Source of the DNA: Arsenicibacter rosenii
Lineage (GTDB): Bacteria; Bacteroidota; Bacteroidia; Cytophagales; Spirosomataceae
Assembly: GCF_001870735.1 (NCBI RefSeq)
Contig: NZ_MORL01000016.1
Coordinates: 1-64,000 of the forward strand
Length of the DNA stretch: 64,000 nt
Direction of reading: 5' to 3'
The translations under genes and the position numbers were made by a program. The notes below the pieces were generated by a model. That model searched no databases. It was not told the DNA's origin and saw nothing but the letters and a program-made list of their open reading frames with translations. This document shows positions 9,792-18,730 of the stretch, piece after piece. Position 1 is the first letter of the stretch. The number at the start of each line of letters is the position of its first letter.

Positions 9792-10220
9792 ATGAAATCA
9801 ATAGCACGCTTCCATAATCATATTCCGTCTTTTTTTGACAACTTTTCGTTTGGCCGTGAGCTAAGCAGCGCCTGGACCAACGGTACCGCAACTCCGTCTG
9901 TTAACGTGGTCGAACACGAGAACGGCTTCCGGATTGATGTTGCAGCACCAGGCTTACCTAAAGAAGCATTTTCACTGAACCTTGACCAGCGCACGTTAAC
10001 CATCACTGCCGTTTCTGAAGCAAAAAAAGAAACAAACGATGGTGAGAATTATACCCGCCGTGAGTTTAGTTATTCATCGTTCAAACGTAGTTTTACGTTG
10101 CCGGACACGGTAGACAGCGATAAAATTCAGGCGGGCTACAAAGACGGTATTTTGTCGGTTGACTTACCAAAACGGGAAGAGGCAAAACCGAAAGCCGCCC
10201 GGCAAATTGAGATTATCTAA
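9792..10220 (+). CDS. hsp20: Hsp20/alpha-crystallin small heat shock protein
   Basis: A cytoplasmic ATP-independent holdase chaperone of 142 residues that binds unfolding proteins. The alpha-crystallin domain spans about residues 35-135, with PSVNVVEHENGFRIDVAAPG, the central LTITAVSEA strand and the hallmark GYKDGILSVDLPKRE near the C-terminus. The IEII tail resembles the I-x-I motif used in oligomer contacts. The htrA protease follows 142 bp downstream across a perfect 20-bp palindrome, so the two stress genes may share control. Confidence 0.95.
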   Translation: MKSIARFHNHIPSFFDNFSFGRELSSAWTNGTATPSVNVVEHENGFRIDVAAPGLPKEAFSLNLDQRTLTITAVSEAKKETNDGENYTRREFSYSSFKRSFTLPDTVDSDKIQAGYKDGILSVDLPKREEAKPKAARQIEII

Positions 10221-10225
10221 AGCCC

Positions 10226-10245
10226 TTTAACAAGCGCTTGTTAAA
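10226..10245. promoter_or_regulatory. Perfect 20-bp palindrome between hsp20 and htrA (operator candidate)
   Basis: The sequence TTTAACAAGCGCTTGTTAAA is a perfect palindrome with a central CG. A half-site-like copy (GAGCGCTTGTTTT) recurs at 10280-10292, close to the htrA start. No T tract suited to an intrinsic terminator follows. The shape resembles LacI-type operators. It may control htrA or hsp20 transcription. Confidence 0.45.
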
Positions 10246-10362
10246 ATTTGTTAAGTAGCTAAATAGCTGAAATTTTTCGAGCGCTTGTTTTCGTTATTTT
10301 GTCGAAGGTTTTCTTCAGAACAACACAAAAGGAACAGTAAAATACACCCTAGTAAATTGACC

Positions 10363-11904
10363 ATGAAAAGTAACTGGAAAGCATTAACGTTAATTTCGCT
10401 GTTATCAAGCGGTTTAACACTGGCTGCCTATAACTTCCTGGGTTTTAACAACAAGGACGTTATCTTTAGTGAATCGGGCGGCAACCCCATTAGTCGTTTA
10501 GTCTCTATGCCTGGCGGTGCAACTACTGCCGGTGCTCCCGGTGATTTCTCATACGCGGCCGAACTGGCTTCGCCAACGGTTGTACACATTCGTACAACGA
10601 TGACCCGTACCGTTCGTCAGCAACAGGTTCCTGATATTTTCCGCGATTTCTTCGGTGATGATTTTGGCGGGGCACCCCGTCAGCAGCGCCAGCAGGGCCA
10701 GGCGTCCGGTTCGGGCGTGATCATCAGCAAGGATGGTTATATTGTCACAAACAACCACGTTGTGCAGGACGCCGACCAGGTTGAAGTCGTTTTAACGGAT
10801 AAACGTAGCTTTAAGGCCAAAGTAATCGGTACTGACCCGCTGACTGACCTTGCCGTTGTGAAAATCGAAGCCGCTAACCTGCCTGCCATCACATTAGGTG
10901 ACTCAGATGGGCTGAAATTAGGGGAATGGGTACTGGCTGTTGGTTATCCGCTCGATCTGGAATCGACGGTAACGGCCGGTATTGTGAGCGCGAAAGGCCG
11001 CCGGATCGGTATTCTGGAGCAGGATTTTGCCCAGCGTCAGCAACGCCAGGGTCAGGGCTCCGGCCAGCAAAAGGCGGTTGACACACCGGTAGAGGCCTTT
11101 ATCCAGACTGATGCCGCCATCAACCCTGGTAACTCAGGTGGTGCACTGGTAAACCTGCGCGGTGAACTGGTCGGTATTAACTCCGCCATCGCTTCTGCAA
11201 CCGGCTATTACAGTGGTTACGGTTTTGCCGTACCAGTATCGCTGGTGAAAAAAGTAACCGCTGATATTGTGAAGTTTGGTAACGTACAACGGGGTTATCT
11301 TGGTGTATTACCTATAGAACTTGACAGCAAAAAAGCGCAGGAGCTGGGGGCAAAAGTAGGTCGTGGTATCTACGTGAATGAAGTAACTGACAACGGTGCA
11401 GCGAAAGCTGCCGGTCTGCAGAAAGGCGACGTGATCGTGAAAATGGAAGGCCAGAGCATTGACTCAGATGCGCAGATGCGTGAAATTATCGGCCGTCGTC
11501 GTCCGGGAGATGCCATTACCGTAACCGTTAACCGGAATGGTTCTGAGCGCGATGTCAAAGTAGTACTGCGGAACCGCAACGGGGGGAACGAAGTCATCAA
11601 ACGCGAAGAAGTAGCCGCTACCTCGTTAGGCGTACTGGGTGCTCAGTTCGAAGACCTGACCCAAAACGATGCCAAGCAGTTAGGTGTCAGCGGCGGGGTT
11701 CGTGTGAAACAAATCACCGACGGTAAACTGGCAGAGACGGATATTGAAGAAGGTTTCATCATCGTGAAAGCGAATGGCAAAAACGTAAAATCGGTTAAGG
11801 ATCTGCAAGCCATTCTGGCTAATGTTCAGGAAGGGGAAGGACTGATGTTGATCGGTATGTATCCGAACAGCTCACGGATGTACTACTACGCCGTGCCTGT
11901 TTAA
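10363..11904 (+). CDS. htrA: HtrA/Do-like periplasmic serine protease
   Basis: A periplasmic protease/chaperone for misfolded envelope proteins. I place the start at the ATG at 10363 (MKSNWKALT), which opens onto a hydrophobic signal anchor (about 6-24). An in-frame TTG extension from 10285 would add 26 charged residues and is unlikely. The trypsin-like domain shows the full triad: TNNHVV (His), DLAVVKI (Asp) and INPGNSGGAL (Ser). Two PDZ domains follow, one with RGYLGVLPI and one degenerate near the C-terminus. The final length of 513 residues is usual. A strong bidirectional terminator follows. Confidence 0.95.
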   Translation: MKSNWKALTLISLLSSGLTLAAYNFLGFNNKDVIFSESGGNPISRLVSMPGGATTAGAPGDFSYAAELASPTVVHIRTTMTRTVRQQQVPDIFRDFFGDDFGGAPRQQRQQGQASGSGVIISKDGYIVTNNHVVQDADQVEVVLTDKRSFKAKVIGTDPLTDLAVVKIEAANLPAITLGDSDGLKLGEWVLAVGYPLDLESTVTAGIVSAKGRRIGILEQDFAQRQQRQGQGSGQQKAVDTPVEAFIQTDAAINPGNSGGALVNLRGELVGINSAIASATGYYSGYGFAVPVSLVKKVTADIVKFGNVQRGYLGVLPIELDSKKAQELGAKVGRGIYVNEVTDNGAAKAAGLQKGDVIVKMEGQSIDSDAQMREIIGRRRPGDAITVTVNRNGSERDVKVVLRNRNGGNEVIKREEVAATSLGVLGAQFEDLTQNDAKQLGVSGGVRVKQITDGKLAETDIEEGFIIVKANGKNVKSVKDLQAILANVQEGEGLMLIGMYPNSSRMYYYAVPV

Positions 11905-11916
11905 GTCTCTCAGATC

Positions 11917-11964
11917 AGATAAAAAAACGGCTGTCCGGAAAACCGGACAGCCGTTTTTTTATCT
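11917..11964. terminator. Bidirectional intrinsic terminator
   Basis: A near-symmetrical hairpin with a 22-bp stem (11917-11938 and 11943-11964) and an AAAA loop. A7 precedes and T7 follows the GC-rich core CGGCTGTCCGG, so it can end transcripts of both the convergent htrA and the peptidase gene on the other strand. Confidence 0.9.
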
Positions 11965-11973
11965 GTAAACCGT

Positions 11974-14841
11974 TTACTGTTTAATCACTTTAACAACCTG
12001 CCGGCTATTGCCGCTGATCGCCTGCACAAAATAAATGCCCGCCGCCCGTTTTAGCGGAATGATTCGGCGTTCGGTGGCCGATGCGGCCTGAATCACCTGA
12101 TCGTGCAGCAGTTCGCCCTGTGCGTTCATCATCCGGAGGGTCAGTTCGTTACCTACTGCACCCTGCACCTCAACGGCAACCTGCTCTTTGTTGGTTGGAT
12201 TTTCGAGCACAGTCAGTGTCAGATTACCGGCCGGCTCACCCGCAGTAATCCGTGCAGCACCTGAACAGAACGCAGCGAAGTTGAAGGTATAGTTGACCGT
12301 CACCCCGTTTTGCGTTGCATAGATCATCAGTGGTTTCGGATCGGCCCGTAGCCCTGGCTCCACAATGCCGGTCGGATTGCTGAGCGATGCCCGCTGCACA
12401 CCGATGGCAATGTAATTGATCGGGCTGCCGTCTCCACCGGTTGTCCGGAACGTAATAGCCCCGGTAGCGCAGTCATATAAAGGTGCAGTCAATACCAGCG
12501 GCTGCATTCCACCCGTCGGCGATACGATGATGTTAAACATTGCCTGGGCCGACAAATTACCCGGATCAGTAGCGGTAATAATAACCGGATAGTTGCCCGA
12601 TACGGTAGCCGTTCCGGAAATAGTACGGCTGGCAGCATTAAACGTTAAACCAGCCGGTAAACCTATTGCACCATAAGTCAGTCCATCGTTGTTGGGATCC
12701 GCAAATGTGTTTACCGGAATCTGGAAACTAAAGGCCGCTCCTAGTTGTACCACCTGATTCGTTAACGGCATTACCAGTACAGGGGGCTGATTGGCTCCGC
12801 TCCCCTGGCAATACGTACGGAAATTAAACAGGTATGATACCACCTGACCGTTCTGGCGGGCCATCAGGTTCAGCACCTTTGTATTCGGGTCACCGAGAAT
12901 TGCCGCCTCAATGGTATGGGTCGGATTCGTTGTCCAGCCGGTCACCCCGATAGCCATATAGTCAATTGGTGATCCGTCGCCGCCGGTTGTCTGAAAAGTC
13001 AGCTTACCGGTCTGGCAATCGAATTGTGGCTGAACCAGGGCCAGTTGCTGAATAAACGTCATGGCCTTATCGGCCTGTATCAAGCCATAGCCGGTCAGGT
13101 AATCAAAACCGGTATCAAAATCTGGTGTTAAGGGATCATCCATGTCCAGCGTAGACCGCTGCAGGTAATCTTTCATCAGAACCGGAGACAGATTCCCTTT
13201 CGCTTTTTCGATCAGTAATGCACCGACTGCCGCTGCATGTGGTGCTGCCGCTGAGGTCCCGAAGAAATTGGGGATACCATCTTTTTCCAGATCGTTACTA
13301 GCTGCGTAAAAAAATGTAGTATTTCCTCCGTCCGGCGCCACAATTTCCGGTTTCCGGCGATATACCGCGCTGATGGCAGCATCACTGCCATCAAACAGAA
13401 TGGGCACACCGCCCCCCGACGAAAACGTTTCGATAACCGGAGCGGCTAATGTTGTATTAAAAGCCGGTGTCAGTGTATAGCGTGCAGCACCGACCGCGAT
13501 TGCATTTTCAGCATTGGCATGTCCGTAGCTTGTCCCGCTTTTTGTGTCGAAGGCCACACTTACATTGGAGCCGAAATTTACCCATTTAATCCGGGCCGGA
13601 TTCGGGCCGCTATACCGCACCACAACCAGATCAATGGCAACCGTTGTTGAGGTAGCATTAGTGACCGATATGCGCTCAAAAGGGCCGGAAAAGGAATTTC
13701 CGTCCAGGCTCGACAGATCTGGCCGCAACACGTTGTTGTAGTAAACCAACAGGTCCAGATCCGTTTTAGCTGTATTGCCGTTCAGGGCATAAAACGAATC
13801 GGTCCATTGTAAAATCGCATCAAACGATCCGCGTGCCGGTATAATGATTCGTTGGGCAATCGCATTGGTCCCGAAGTCATGAGCTACCCCTAACGTTCCC
13901 AGAAAAGGATCGGATACCACTCTTCCTGAGCTTTTAAAAGGAGCTTCATAGGAATTACGGCCATTATTACCTGCCGCCGAGAAGTAGGAAACTCCGAATT
14001 TTTTCACTACATAATCAACAGCCTGTGCCACAATACCGTCCTGAAACATAGGCTCGGCGAAATAGATAATGTCATCGACAATAACTTTACAGCCTGCTTC
14101 TGCCAGTTTAATGATGCCTTCGGCAAAACCTTCCTGCCCGTTAAACGCTGTATGGAAGGCAATATCTGCCCCCGGCGCTACATCATGGACGATTTCGGCC
14201 ATGGCCCGGCCTTCGTCTGTTGCGTCGTCAAACAGGTAATCTTCCAGTACCTGTACGTTAGGCGGCAGGTCGCCGGATGCAACGCCACTGGCCGCCCCGC
14301 CTAACCCATCAAAAGAGTCTGACAGAATCCCGACCTTGACTCCTTTGCCCGTTACGTTAGCCTGAGCCCGCGCCATGTCGGCCCGCATAGCTCTATCGCC
14401 TTGCGAGTTAACCGATCCGGTCTGTAATCTGGGTTTGTAGACCTGAGAGACAAATGCCAGACCGGGCAGATTTTTCAAGTCACCCAGCTTTGCCTGTGGA
14501 AAGAAACCAAAGATTGACCGGCCTTTTACCTTAGCTCCCTGAAGCCCGGCAGCCTGCAGCGTACTCAGCAACTCACTGGCATTGGCATCCGTTGCATAGG
14601 CATTGATCGCAATCAGGCCGTTTTTACTCCACAAGCCTGCATCTGTTTTCAGATCACCGTTCCCAGGCTCAGTAAACGCCTTATCGGGAGGCAGAAGTAC
14701 CGTAGCCAGTTTCGCCTCTGCCGAGCGCTGTTTTAGTTGTCCGATAACCGTTTGGGCAGAGGCGGTTAACGCCGTTACCCCCACCGCAAGAAGCGGAATC
14801 AATAATCCTGCTGAAATTTTTTTTCGTATAAATGGAAGCAT
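11974..14841 (-). CDS. Secreted S8/S53-like serine peptidase with T9SS sorting domain
   Basis: A secreted peptidase. The start at 14841 gives 955 residues and a signal peptide ending near ALTASAQ; an extension to 14904 is less likely. The catalytic Asp lies in VGILSDSFDG (D175) and the Ser in FFGTSAAAPH (S530). The segment that normally carries the HGT catalytic His reads DEGRAMAEIVHDVAPGA, so a Glu (E210) stands where subtilisin has His, as in sedolisin-like (S53) enzymes. An Ig/cadherin-like putative-adhesion domain follows (about 690-780). The last 80 residues look like a type IX secretion sorting domain (AGIYFVQAISG...VVKVIKQ). Substrate unknown. Confidence 0.9.
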   Translation of the reverse strand: MLPFIRKKISAGLLIPLLAVGVTALTASAQTVIGQLKQRSAEAKLATVLLPPDKAFTEPGNGDLKTDAGLWSKNGLIAINAYATDANASELLSTLQAAGLQGAKVKGRSIFGFFPQAKLGDLKNLPGLAFVSQVYKPRLQTGSVNSQGDRAMRADMARAQANVTGKGVKVGILSDSFDGLGGAASGVASGDLPPNVQVLEDYLFDDATDEGRAMAEIVHDVAPGADIAFHTAFNGQEGFAEGIIKLAEAGCKVIVDDIIYFAEPMFQDGIVAQAVDYVVKKFGVSYFSAAGNNGRNSYEAPFKSSGRVVSDPFLGTLGVAHDFGTNAIAQRIIIPARGSFDAILQWTDSFYALNGNTAKTDLDLLVYYNNVLRPDLSSLDGNSFSGPFERISVTNATSTTVAIDLVVVRYSGPNPARIKWVNFGSNVSVAFDTKSGTSYGHANAENAIAVGAARYTLTPAFNTTLAAPVIETFSSGGGVPILFDGSDAAISAVYRRKPEIVAPDGGNTTFFYAASNDLEKDGIPNFFGTSAAAPHAAAVGALLIEKAKGNLSPVLMKDYLQRSTLDMDDPLTPDFDTGFDYLTGYGLIQADKAMTFIQQLALVQPQFDCQTGKLTFQTTGGDGSPIDYMAIGVTGWTTNPTHTIEAAILGDPNTKVLNLMARQNGQVVSYLFNFRTYCQGSGANQPPVLVMPLTNQVVQLGAAFSFQIPVNTFADPNNDGLTYGAIGLPAGLTFNAASRTISGTATVSGNYPVIITATDPGNLSAQAMFNIIVSPTGGMQPLVLTAPLYDCATGAITFRTTGGDGSPINYIAIGVQRASLSNPTGIVEPGLRADPKPLMIYATQNGVTVNYTFNFAAFCSGAARITAGEPAGNLTLTVLENPTNKEQVAVEVQGAVGNELTLRMMNAQGELLHDQVIQAASATERRIIPLKRAAGIYFVQAISGNSRQVVKVIKQ

Positions 14842-15171
14842 ACAATTGGTGAGATGATTTGAAGTAGAAATATGACAAAACAAATGCAATAAATCAATAC
14901 ACAATCATGCTTTTCCCCATAAAGCACTGAGCGAATTTGACCGTGGTCAAAAGAGTATGTTTGACTCAAAAAATTATTTAGGTAATAGCCTGTCTCCCGA
15001 AGTCAGCAGCATTCTGTCTTTATCTCACTGATTATCTACATTTTACCAAGCCTGATTACTTTAAGCAATAGTTTTTAAAAAATTTTAAAAATTTACAGGG
15101 AGAACATTCGCTAATACATTGTTTTTCCTGAACTTTGCAATTCACTTTCAATCATCGTCAAAGTCAACGAT
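14842..15171. other. AT-rich divergent intergenic region (330 bp)
   Basis: The region separates the minus-strand peptidase from plus-strand nagB and should hold both promoters. It is AT-rich, with a TTTTTAAAAAATTTTAAAAATTT block around 15068-15093 and a GAACTTTG sequence at about 15131-15138 that resembles a -7 box for nagB. No gene, repeat or stable hairpin is evident. Confidence 0.5.
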
Positions 15172-17118
15172 ATGATTACCGAATCATCAGTACTTGAGAC
15201 GCCAACGGGCGGCCCCGTTCAGTCGGCGATCACGTACGAAAAAATCCCGACGCACATTTACTCAGACGCTAAGGCTGCCTCACGGGCTGTAGCGCGTGAG
15301 ATTGCCGCTCTGATCCGGCAGAAACAAAGTGAAGGTTTGCCATGTATCCTGGGCCTCGCCACCGGTTCTTCACCCAAAACGGTCTATGCCGAACTCGTTC
15401 GGATGCACCGCGAAGAAGGGCTAAGCTTTCAAAATGTGGTTTCTTTCAACCTGGATGAATATTATCCGATGGAGCCTGACTCGCTACAGAGTTACTGGCG
15501 CTTCATGAAAGAACAGTTATTTGACCATGTAGATATTCCGGCAGGAAACTACCACATTCCGGACGGCACGGTAGCGTATGATAAAGTTGCCGAATTCTGC
15601 CGCCATTACGAAGACATGATTGAAGCGGCCGGCGGCCTTGATTTCCAGCTATTGGGGATCGGGGGTAACGGTCATATCGGCTTTAACGAACCGGGTTCAC
15701 TGAGCAATTCCCGCACCCGTCTGATGATGCTTGACCACTCGACCCGGGCGGCCGCATCGATGGACTTCGGCGGACTGCCGCGGACACCGCGTAAAGCTAT
15801 CACTATGGGGGTCGCCAGCATCCTGAACGCCAAACGGGTAGTCCTGCTGGCATGGGGTGAGCGTAAGGCTCCGGTTATCAGCAGCGCGGTTGAAGGCACC
15901 GTAACGGAACATAACCCGGCATCGTACCTGCAAACGCATCCGAATACCCTGTTTGTCATTGACGGAGCCGCTGCGTCGGGCCTGACCCGGATGAAAGCGC
16001 CGTGGCTGGTTGACTCGGTTATCTGGGACAACAAGATGAAGAAAAAGGCGGTTACTCACCTGTCGCTGACACTGGGTAAGCCGATCCTGAAGCTGACTGA
16101 CCGCGATTACAACGACAACGGTATGAGCGATCTGCTCGCACAGTACGGGCAGGCGTACGACATCAATATTGACGTCTTTAACCAGCTTCAGCGCACCATC
16201 ACCGGATGGCCGGGCGGTAAGCCAAACGCCGACGATACCTTCCGGCCGGAGCGTGCCCTGCCAACCAGCAAACGGTGTCTGATTTTCAGCCCGCACCCCG
16301 ACGATGATATTATTTCCATGGGTGGTACGTTTCAGCGTCTGCAGGATCAGGGCCATGAGGTTCACGTTGGTTACCAGACTTCGGGCAACATTGCGGTAGC
16401 CGATGATGAAGCCCTGCGCTTTGCGGATTACGTGGTTGACTTCAACGAAAAATTCGGCATCAACAGCCCTGAAGCAACGCGGATTTTCCAGGATGCCGCT
16501 GCGTTCCTGCGGACGAAGAAAGACAGCGAAATGGATACTGACGAAGTGCGTTATGTGAAAGGGCTGATCCGTAAAGGTGAAGCTAAATCAACGTGTCGCT
16601 TCGTAGGGATTCCGGTCGAAAACGCCCACTTCATGAACATGCCGTTCTACGAGACCGGTAAGGTCGAAAAGAAACCACTGGGCGAAGAAGACATTCTGGT
16701 TGTGATGAAGCTGATCGAAGAAGTGAAGCCGCATCAGATTTACGCCGCCGGTGACCTTGCCGATCCGCACGGTACGCACAAGGTGTGTCTGGATGCCATC
16801 ATGGAAGCCGTTCGCCGATTGAAAGGCAAGGACTTCATGAAAGACTGCTGGGTGTGGCTCTACCGTGGTGCCTGGGCCGAATGGGATATTCACGAAATTG
16901 AAATGGCGGTACCAATGTCGCCGGATCAGGTGATGAAGAAGCGGTTCGGTATCTTCAAACACCAGTCGCAGAAAGACGGTGTGGTCTACCAGGGCGCCGA
17001 TTCGCGCGAGTTCTGGCAACGGGCTGAAGAGCGTAACCGCGGCACCGCTGAATTATACAACCGCTTAGGCCTCGCCGAATACGAAGCCATGGAGGCTTTT
17101 GTACGCTGGCAGTACTAA
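15172..17118 (+). CDS. nagB: Glucosamine-6-phosphate deaminase fused to a PIG-L deacetylase-like domain
   Basis: Converts glucosamine-6-phosphate to fructose-6-phosphate and ammonia in amino-sugar catabolism. The N-terminal 280 residues are NagB: GLATGSSPKTVYAEL, VSFNLDEYYPM and the active-site segment GIGGNGHIGFNEP. From about residue 365 a PIG-L/LmbE-like domain begins with the zinc motif PHPDDD (374-379) and later DPHGTHKVC. The 648-residue two-domain form is the one commonly seen in Bacteroidota; the role of the C-terminal domain is not settled. A membrane acyltransferase gene follows on the same strand. Confidence 0.93.
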   Translation: MITESSVLETPTGGPVQSAITYEKIPTHIYSDAKAASRAVAREIAALIRQKQSEGLPCILGLATGSSPKTVYAELVRMHREEGLSFQNVVSFNLDEYYPMEPDSLQSYWRFMKEQLFDHVDIPAGNYHIPDGTVAYDKVAEFCRHYEDMIEAAGGLDFQLLGIGGNGHIGFNEPGSLSNSRTRLMMLDHSTRAAASMDFGGLPRTPRKAITMGVASILNAKRVVLLAWGERKAPVISSAVEGTVTEHNPASYLQTHPNTLFVIDGAAASGLTRMKAPWLVDSVIWDNKMKKKAVTHLSLTLGKPILKLTDRDYNDNGMSDLLAQYGQAYDINIDVFNQLQRTITGWPGGKPNADDTFRPERALPTSKRCLIFSPHPDDDIISMGGTFQRLQDQGHEVHVGYQTSGNIAVADDEALRFADYVVDFNEKFGINSPEATRIFQDAAAFLRTKKDSEMDTDEVRYVKGLIRKGEAKSTCRFVGIPVENAHFMNMPFYETGKVEKKPLGEEDILVVMKLIEEVKPHQIYAAGDLADPHGTHKVCLDAIMEAVRRLKGKDFMKDCWVWLYRGAWAEWDIHEIEMAVPMSPDQVMKKRFGIFKHQSQKDGVVYQGADSREFWQRAEERNRGTAELYNRLGLAEYEAMEAFVRWQY

Positions 17119-17130
17119 TTTTAGAACAGG

Positions 17131-17190
17131 AGTACGGGATTACGGGGATTTTGCTGAACTTAGTATCACAGAATCCGGTAATCCCGTATT
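17131..17190 (+). terminator. Imperfect 20-bp inverted repeat after nagB
   Basis: Arms at 17131-17150 (AGTACGGGATTACGGGGATT) and 17171-17190 pair with three mismatches around a 20-nt loop. The position between the nagB stop and the next start suits a terminator or mRNA-stabilising hairpin. No long T tract follows. Confidence 0.5.
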
Positions 17191-17216
17191 CGTTTCTGAC
17201 CTTACGTTTCGCGCAC

Positions 17217-18389
17217 ATGCAAGCAACCTCAACGCCAACCACCACACCTGTATCTGCCGGTACGGCCCGCCAACGCCTTTTATCCCTCGATGCCTTCCGG
17301 GGCATTACCGTAGCTGCCATGATTCTGGTAAACAATCCCGGCGATTGGGGCCACATCTACCCGCCGCTGGAACATGCACCCTGGAACGGCTGGACACCTA
17401 CTGACCTTATTTTCCCGTTTTTCCTGTTCATCGTCGGCGTATCGATTACGTTCGCGCTGGGCAATAGCGGGCAGGGAGCAAAAGGCATAGAGAGTATGCG
17501 AGGTGCGCAGTGGAAGATTGTGAAGCGGGGGCTGATCCTGTTTGGGTTGGGGGCTTTTCTGAACCTCTTCCCGCGTTTTGATTTCAGCAGTTTCCGGATA
17601 CCGGGCGTTTTGCAGCGCATTGCCCTGGTGTATACCATCTGCTCCCTTATTTACCTCCGCACAAACACCCGTCAGCAGATACAGCTTGCTGCCATTCTGT
17701 TGATCGGCTATTGGCTGCTAATGACGCTGGTGCCGGTGCCGGGCGTCGGCTACGCCAATCTGGAGCCGGAGACCAATCTGGGAGCCTGGTTCGACCGGAG
17801 CCTGTTGGGCAACCACCTCTGGAAGAGTTCGAAAGTATGGGATCCCGAAGGGCTGCTGAGCACTATGCCGGCTATCGGTACCGGTCTGCTGGGTATGTTG
17901 ACCGGCACGTGGCTACGGCGGCAGGACAAGCCCGTCACTGAGCGGCTGGCGGGTCTATTTACCGCCGGGGTATTACTCACTATCGGCGGCCTCTGCTTCG
18001 ACGGCATTTTCCCGATCAACAAATCCCTGTGGACCAGCTCGTTTGTACTGTTGGCCGGTGGACTGGCCATGATCGGGCTGGCAACCTGCTACTACCTGAT
18101 TGATGTGCTGGGCTACCGCACGTGGGCTAAGCCGTTCGTGGCCTATGGTGTCAATGCCATCACCGTTTTCTTTCTCTCCGGCCTAATTCCGCGTATCCTG
18201 AACATGATCCACGTCACCACACCCGACGGAAAAGAACTAGGTGCCAAAGAGTGGATGTACCAGACCTTTTTTGTTCCCTACTTCGCCGAGCCTATCAATG
18301 CCTCCCTCGCCGGCGCGCTCACCTTCGTCCTGATCTGGCTGGGAATTTTGTGGGTAATGTATCGGAAAGGGATTATTATTAAGGTGTAA
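17217..18389 (+). CDS. Heparan-alpha-glucosaminide N-acetyltransferase-like membrane acyltransferase
   Basis: A polytopic membrane protein of the HGSNAT/YeiB-type acyltransferase group. The chosen start at 17217 (MQATST) places RLLSLDAFRGITVAAMILVN 24 residues from the N-terminus, where this family normally has its first conserved helix; an upstream in-frame ATG at 17151 lies inside a hairpin. About ten hydrophobic segments are visible. The WTPTDLIFPFFLFIVG motif is typical. Related human HGSNAT acetylates terminal glucosamine across a membrane. Its place after nagB suggests amino-sugar metabolism, but this is inference. Confidence 0.85.
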   Translation: MQATSTPTTTPVSAGTARQRLLSLDAFRGITVAAMILVNNPGDWGHIYPPLEHAPWNGWTPTDLIFPFFLFIVGVSITFALGNSGQGAKGIESMRGAQWKIVKRGLILFGLGAFLNLFPRFDFSSFRIPGVLQRIALVYTICSLIYLRTNTRQQIQLAAILLIGYWLLMTLVPVPGVGYANLEPETNLGAWFDRSLLGNHLWKSSKVWDPEGLLSTMPAIGTGLLGMLTGTWLRRQDKPVTERLAGLFTAGVLLTIGGLCFDGIFPINKSLWTSSFVLLAGGLAMIGLATCYYLIDVLGYRTWAKPFVAYGVNAITVFFLSGLIPRILNMIHVTTPDGKELGAKEWMYQTFFVPYFAEPINASLAGALTFVLIWLGILWVMYRKGIIIKV

Positions 18390-18400
18390 TCATGGACATT

Positions 18401-18428
18401 GGTTTAGCCTTTAGATAAAGGCTAAACC
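18401..18428 (+). terminator. Hairpin downstream of the acyltransferase gene
   Basis: Perfect 12-bp arms GGTTTAGCCTTT (18401-18412) and AAAGGCTAAACC (18417-18428) with a 4-nt loop lie 12 bp after the stop codon. The following sequence is A-rich rather than T-rich, so it may act as a 3'-end stabiliser. Confidence 0.6.
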
Positions 18429-18457
18429 CCAATAAATAAAAATCAGAAACTTATCCC

Positions 18458-18465
18458 TACCTTTG
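18458..18465 (+). promoter_or_regulatory. -7 box upstream of the MATE leader
   Basis: TACCTTTG exactly matches the TAnnTTTG consensus. It would start transcription near 18472, giving a leader of about 260 nt before the MATE coding sequence. No clear -33 TTTG is seen. Confidence 0.5.
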
Positions 18466-18508
18466 CCCCTCAACTTCAACAATCCATGGTTCTGATCACC
18501 TGCTAAGT

Positions 18509-18700
18509 CCCGTCCGGGTGCAAGGCGTCCCGCACGGGTGACCACTTCCTGTTACCGCCGTCACGCGCTCCCTGTCGTGACGCACGCTTTCCTGTTTTCT
18601 TTTTTATCATTCATCCATCTGTCAATCCGGCATTACCGTGTCGCGTTGGTCTGCTGGTTTGCGCAGCAACCGCTGTATCGGTCTGCGGCAAACCGGACCA
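18509..18700 (+). ncRNA. Structured 5' leader RNA upstream of the MATE exporter (riboswitch candidate)
   Basis: Three hairpins are visible by eye. The first (18509-18538) pairs CCCGT with ACGGG and CGGG with CCCG around a symmetric C/C mismatch. The second (18560-18581) has a perfect 6-bp stem GTCACG/CGTGAC and a 10-nt loop. The third (18647-18700) pairs TGGTC/GACCA, GGTTTGC/GCAAACC, GCAG/CTGC and ACCG/CGGT with small bulges. The exporter start codon lies 30 nt beyond. I could not match it to a riboswitch class I know. A 69-codon frame (18538-18747) crosses it but looks non-coding. Confidence 0.45.
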
Positions 18701-18730
18701 CGATCATAGGCCGCAAAGTGCCTTTGCATC

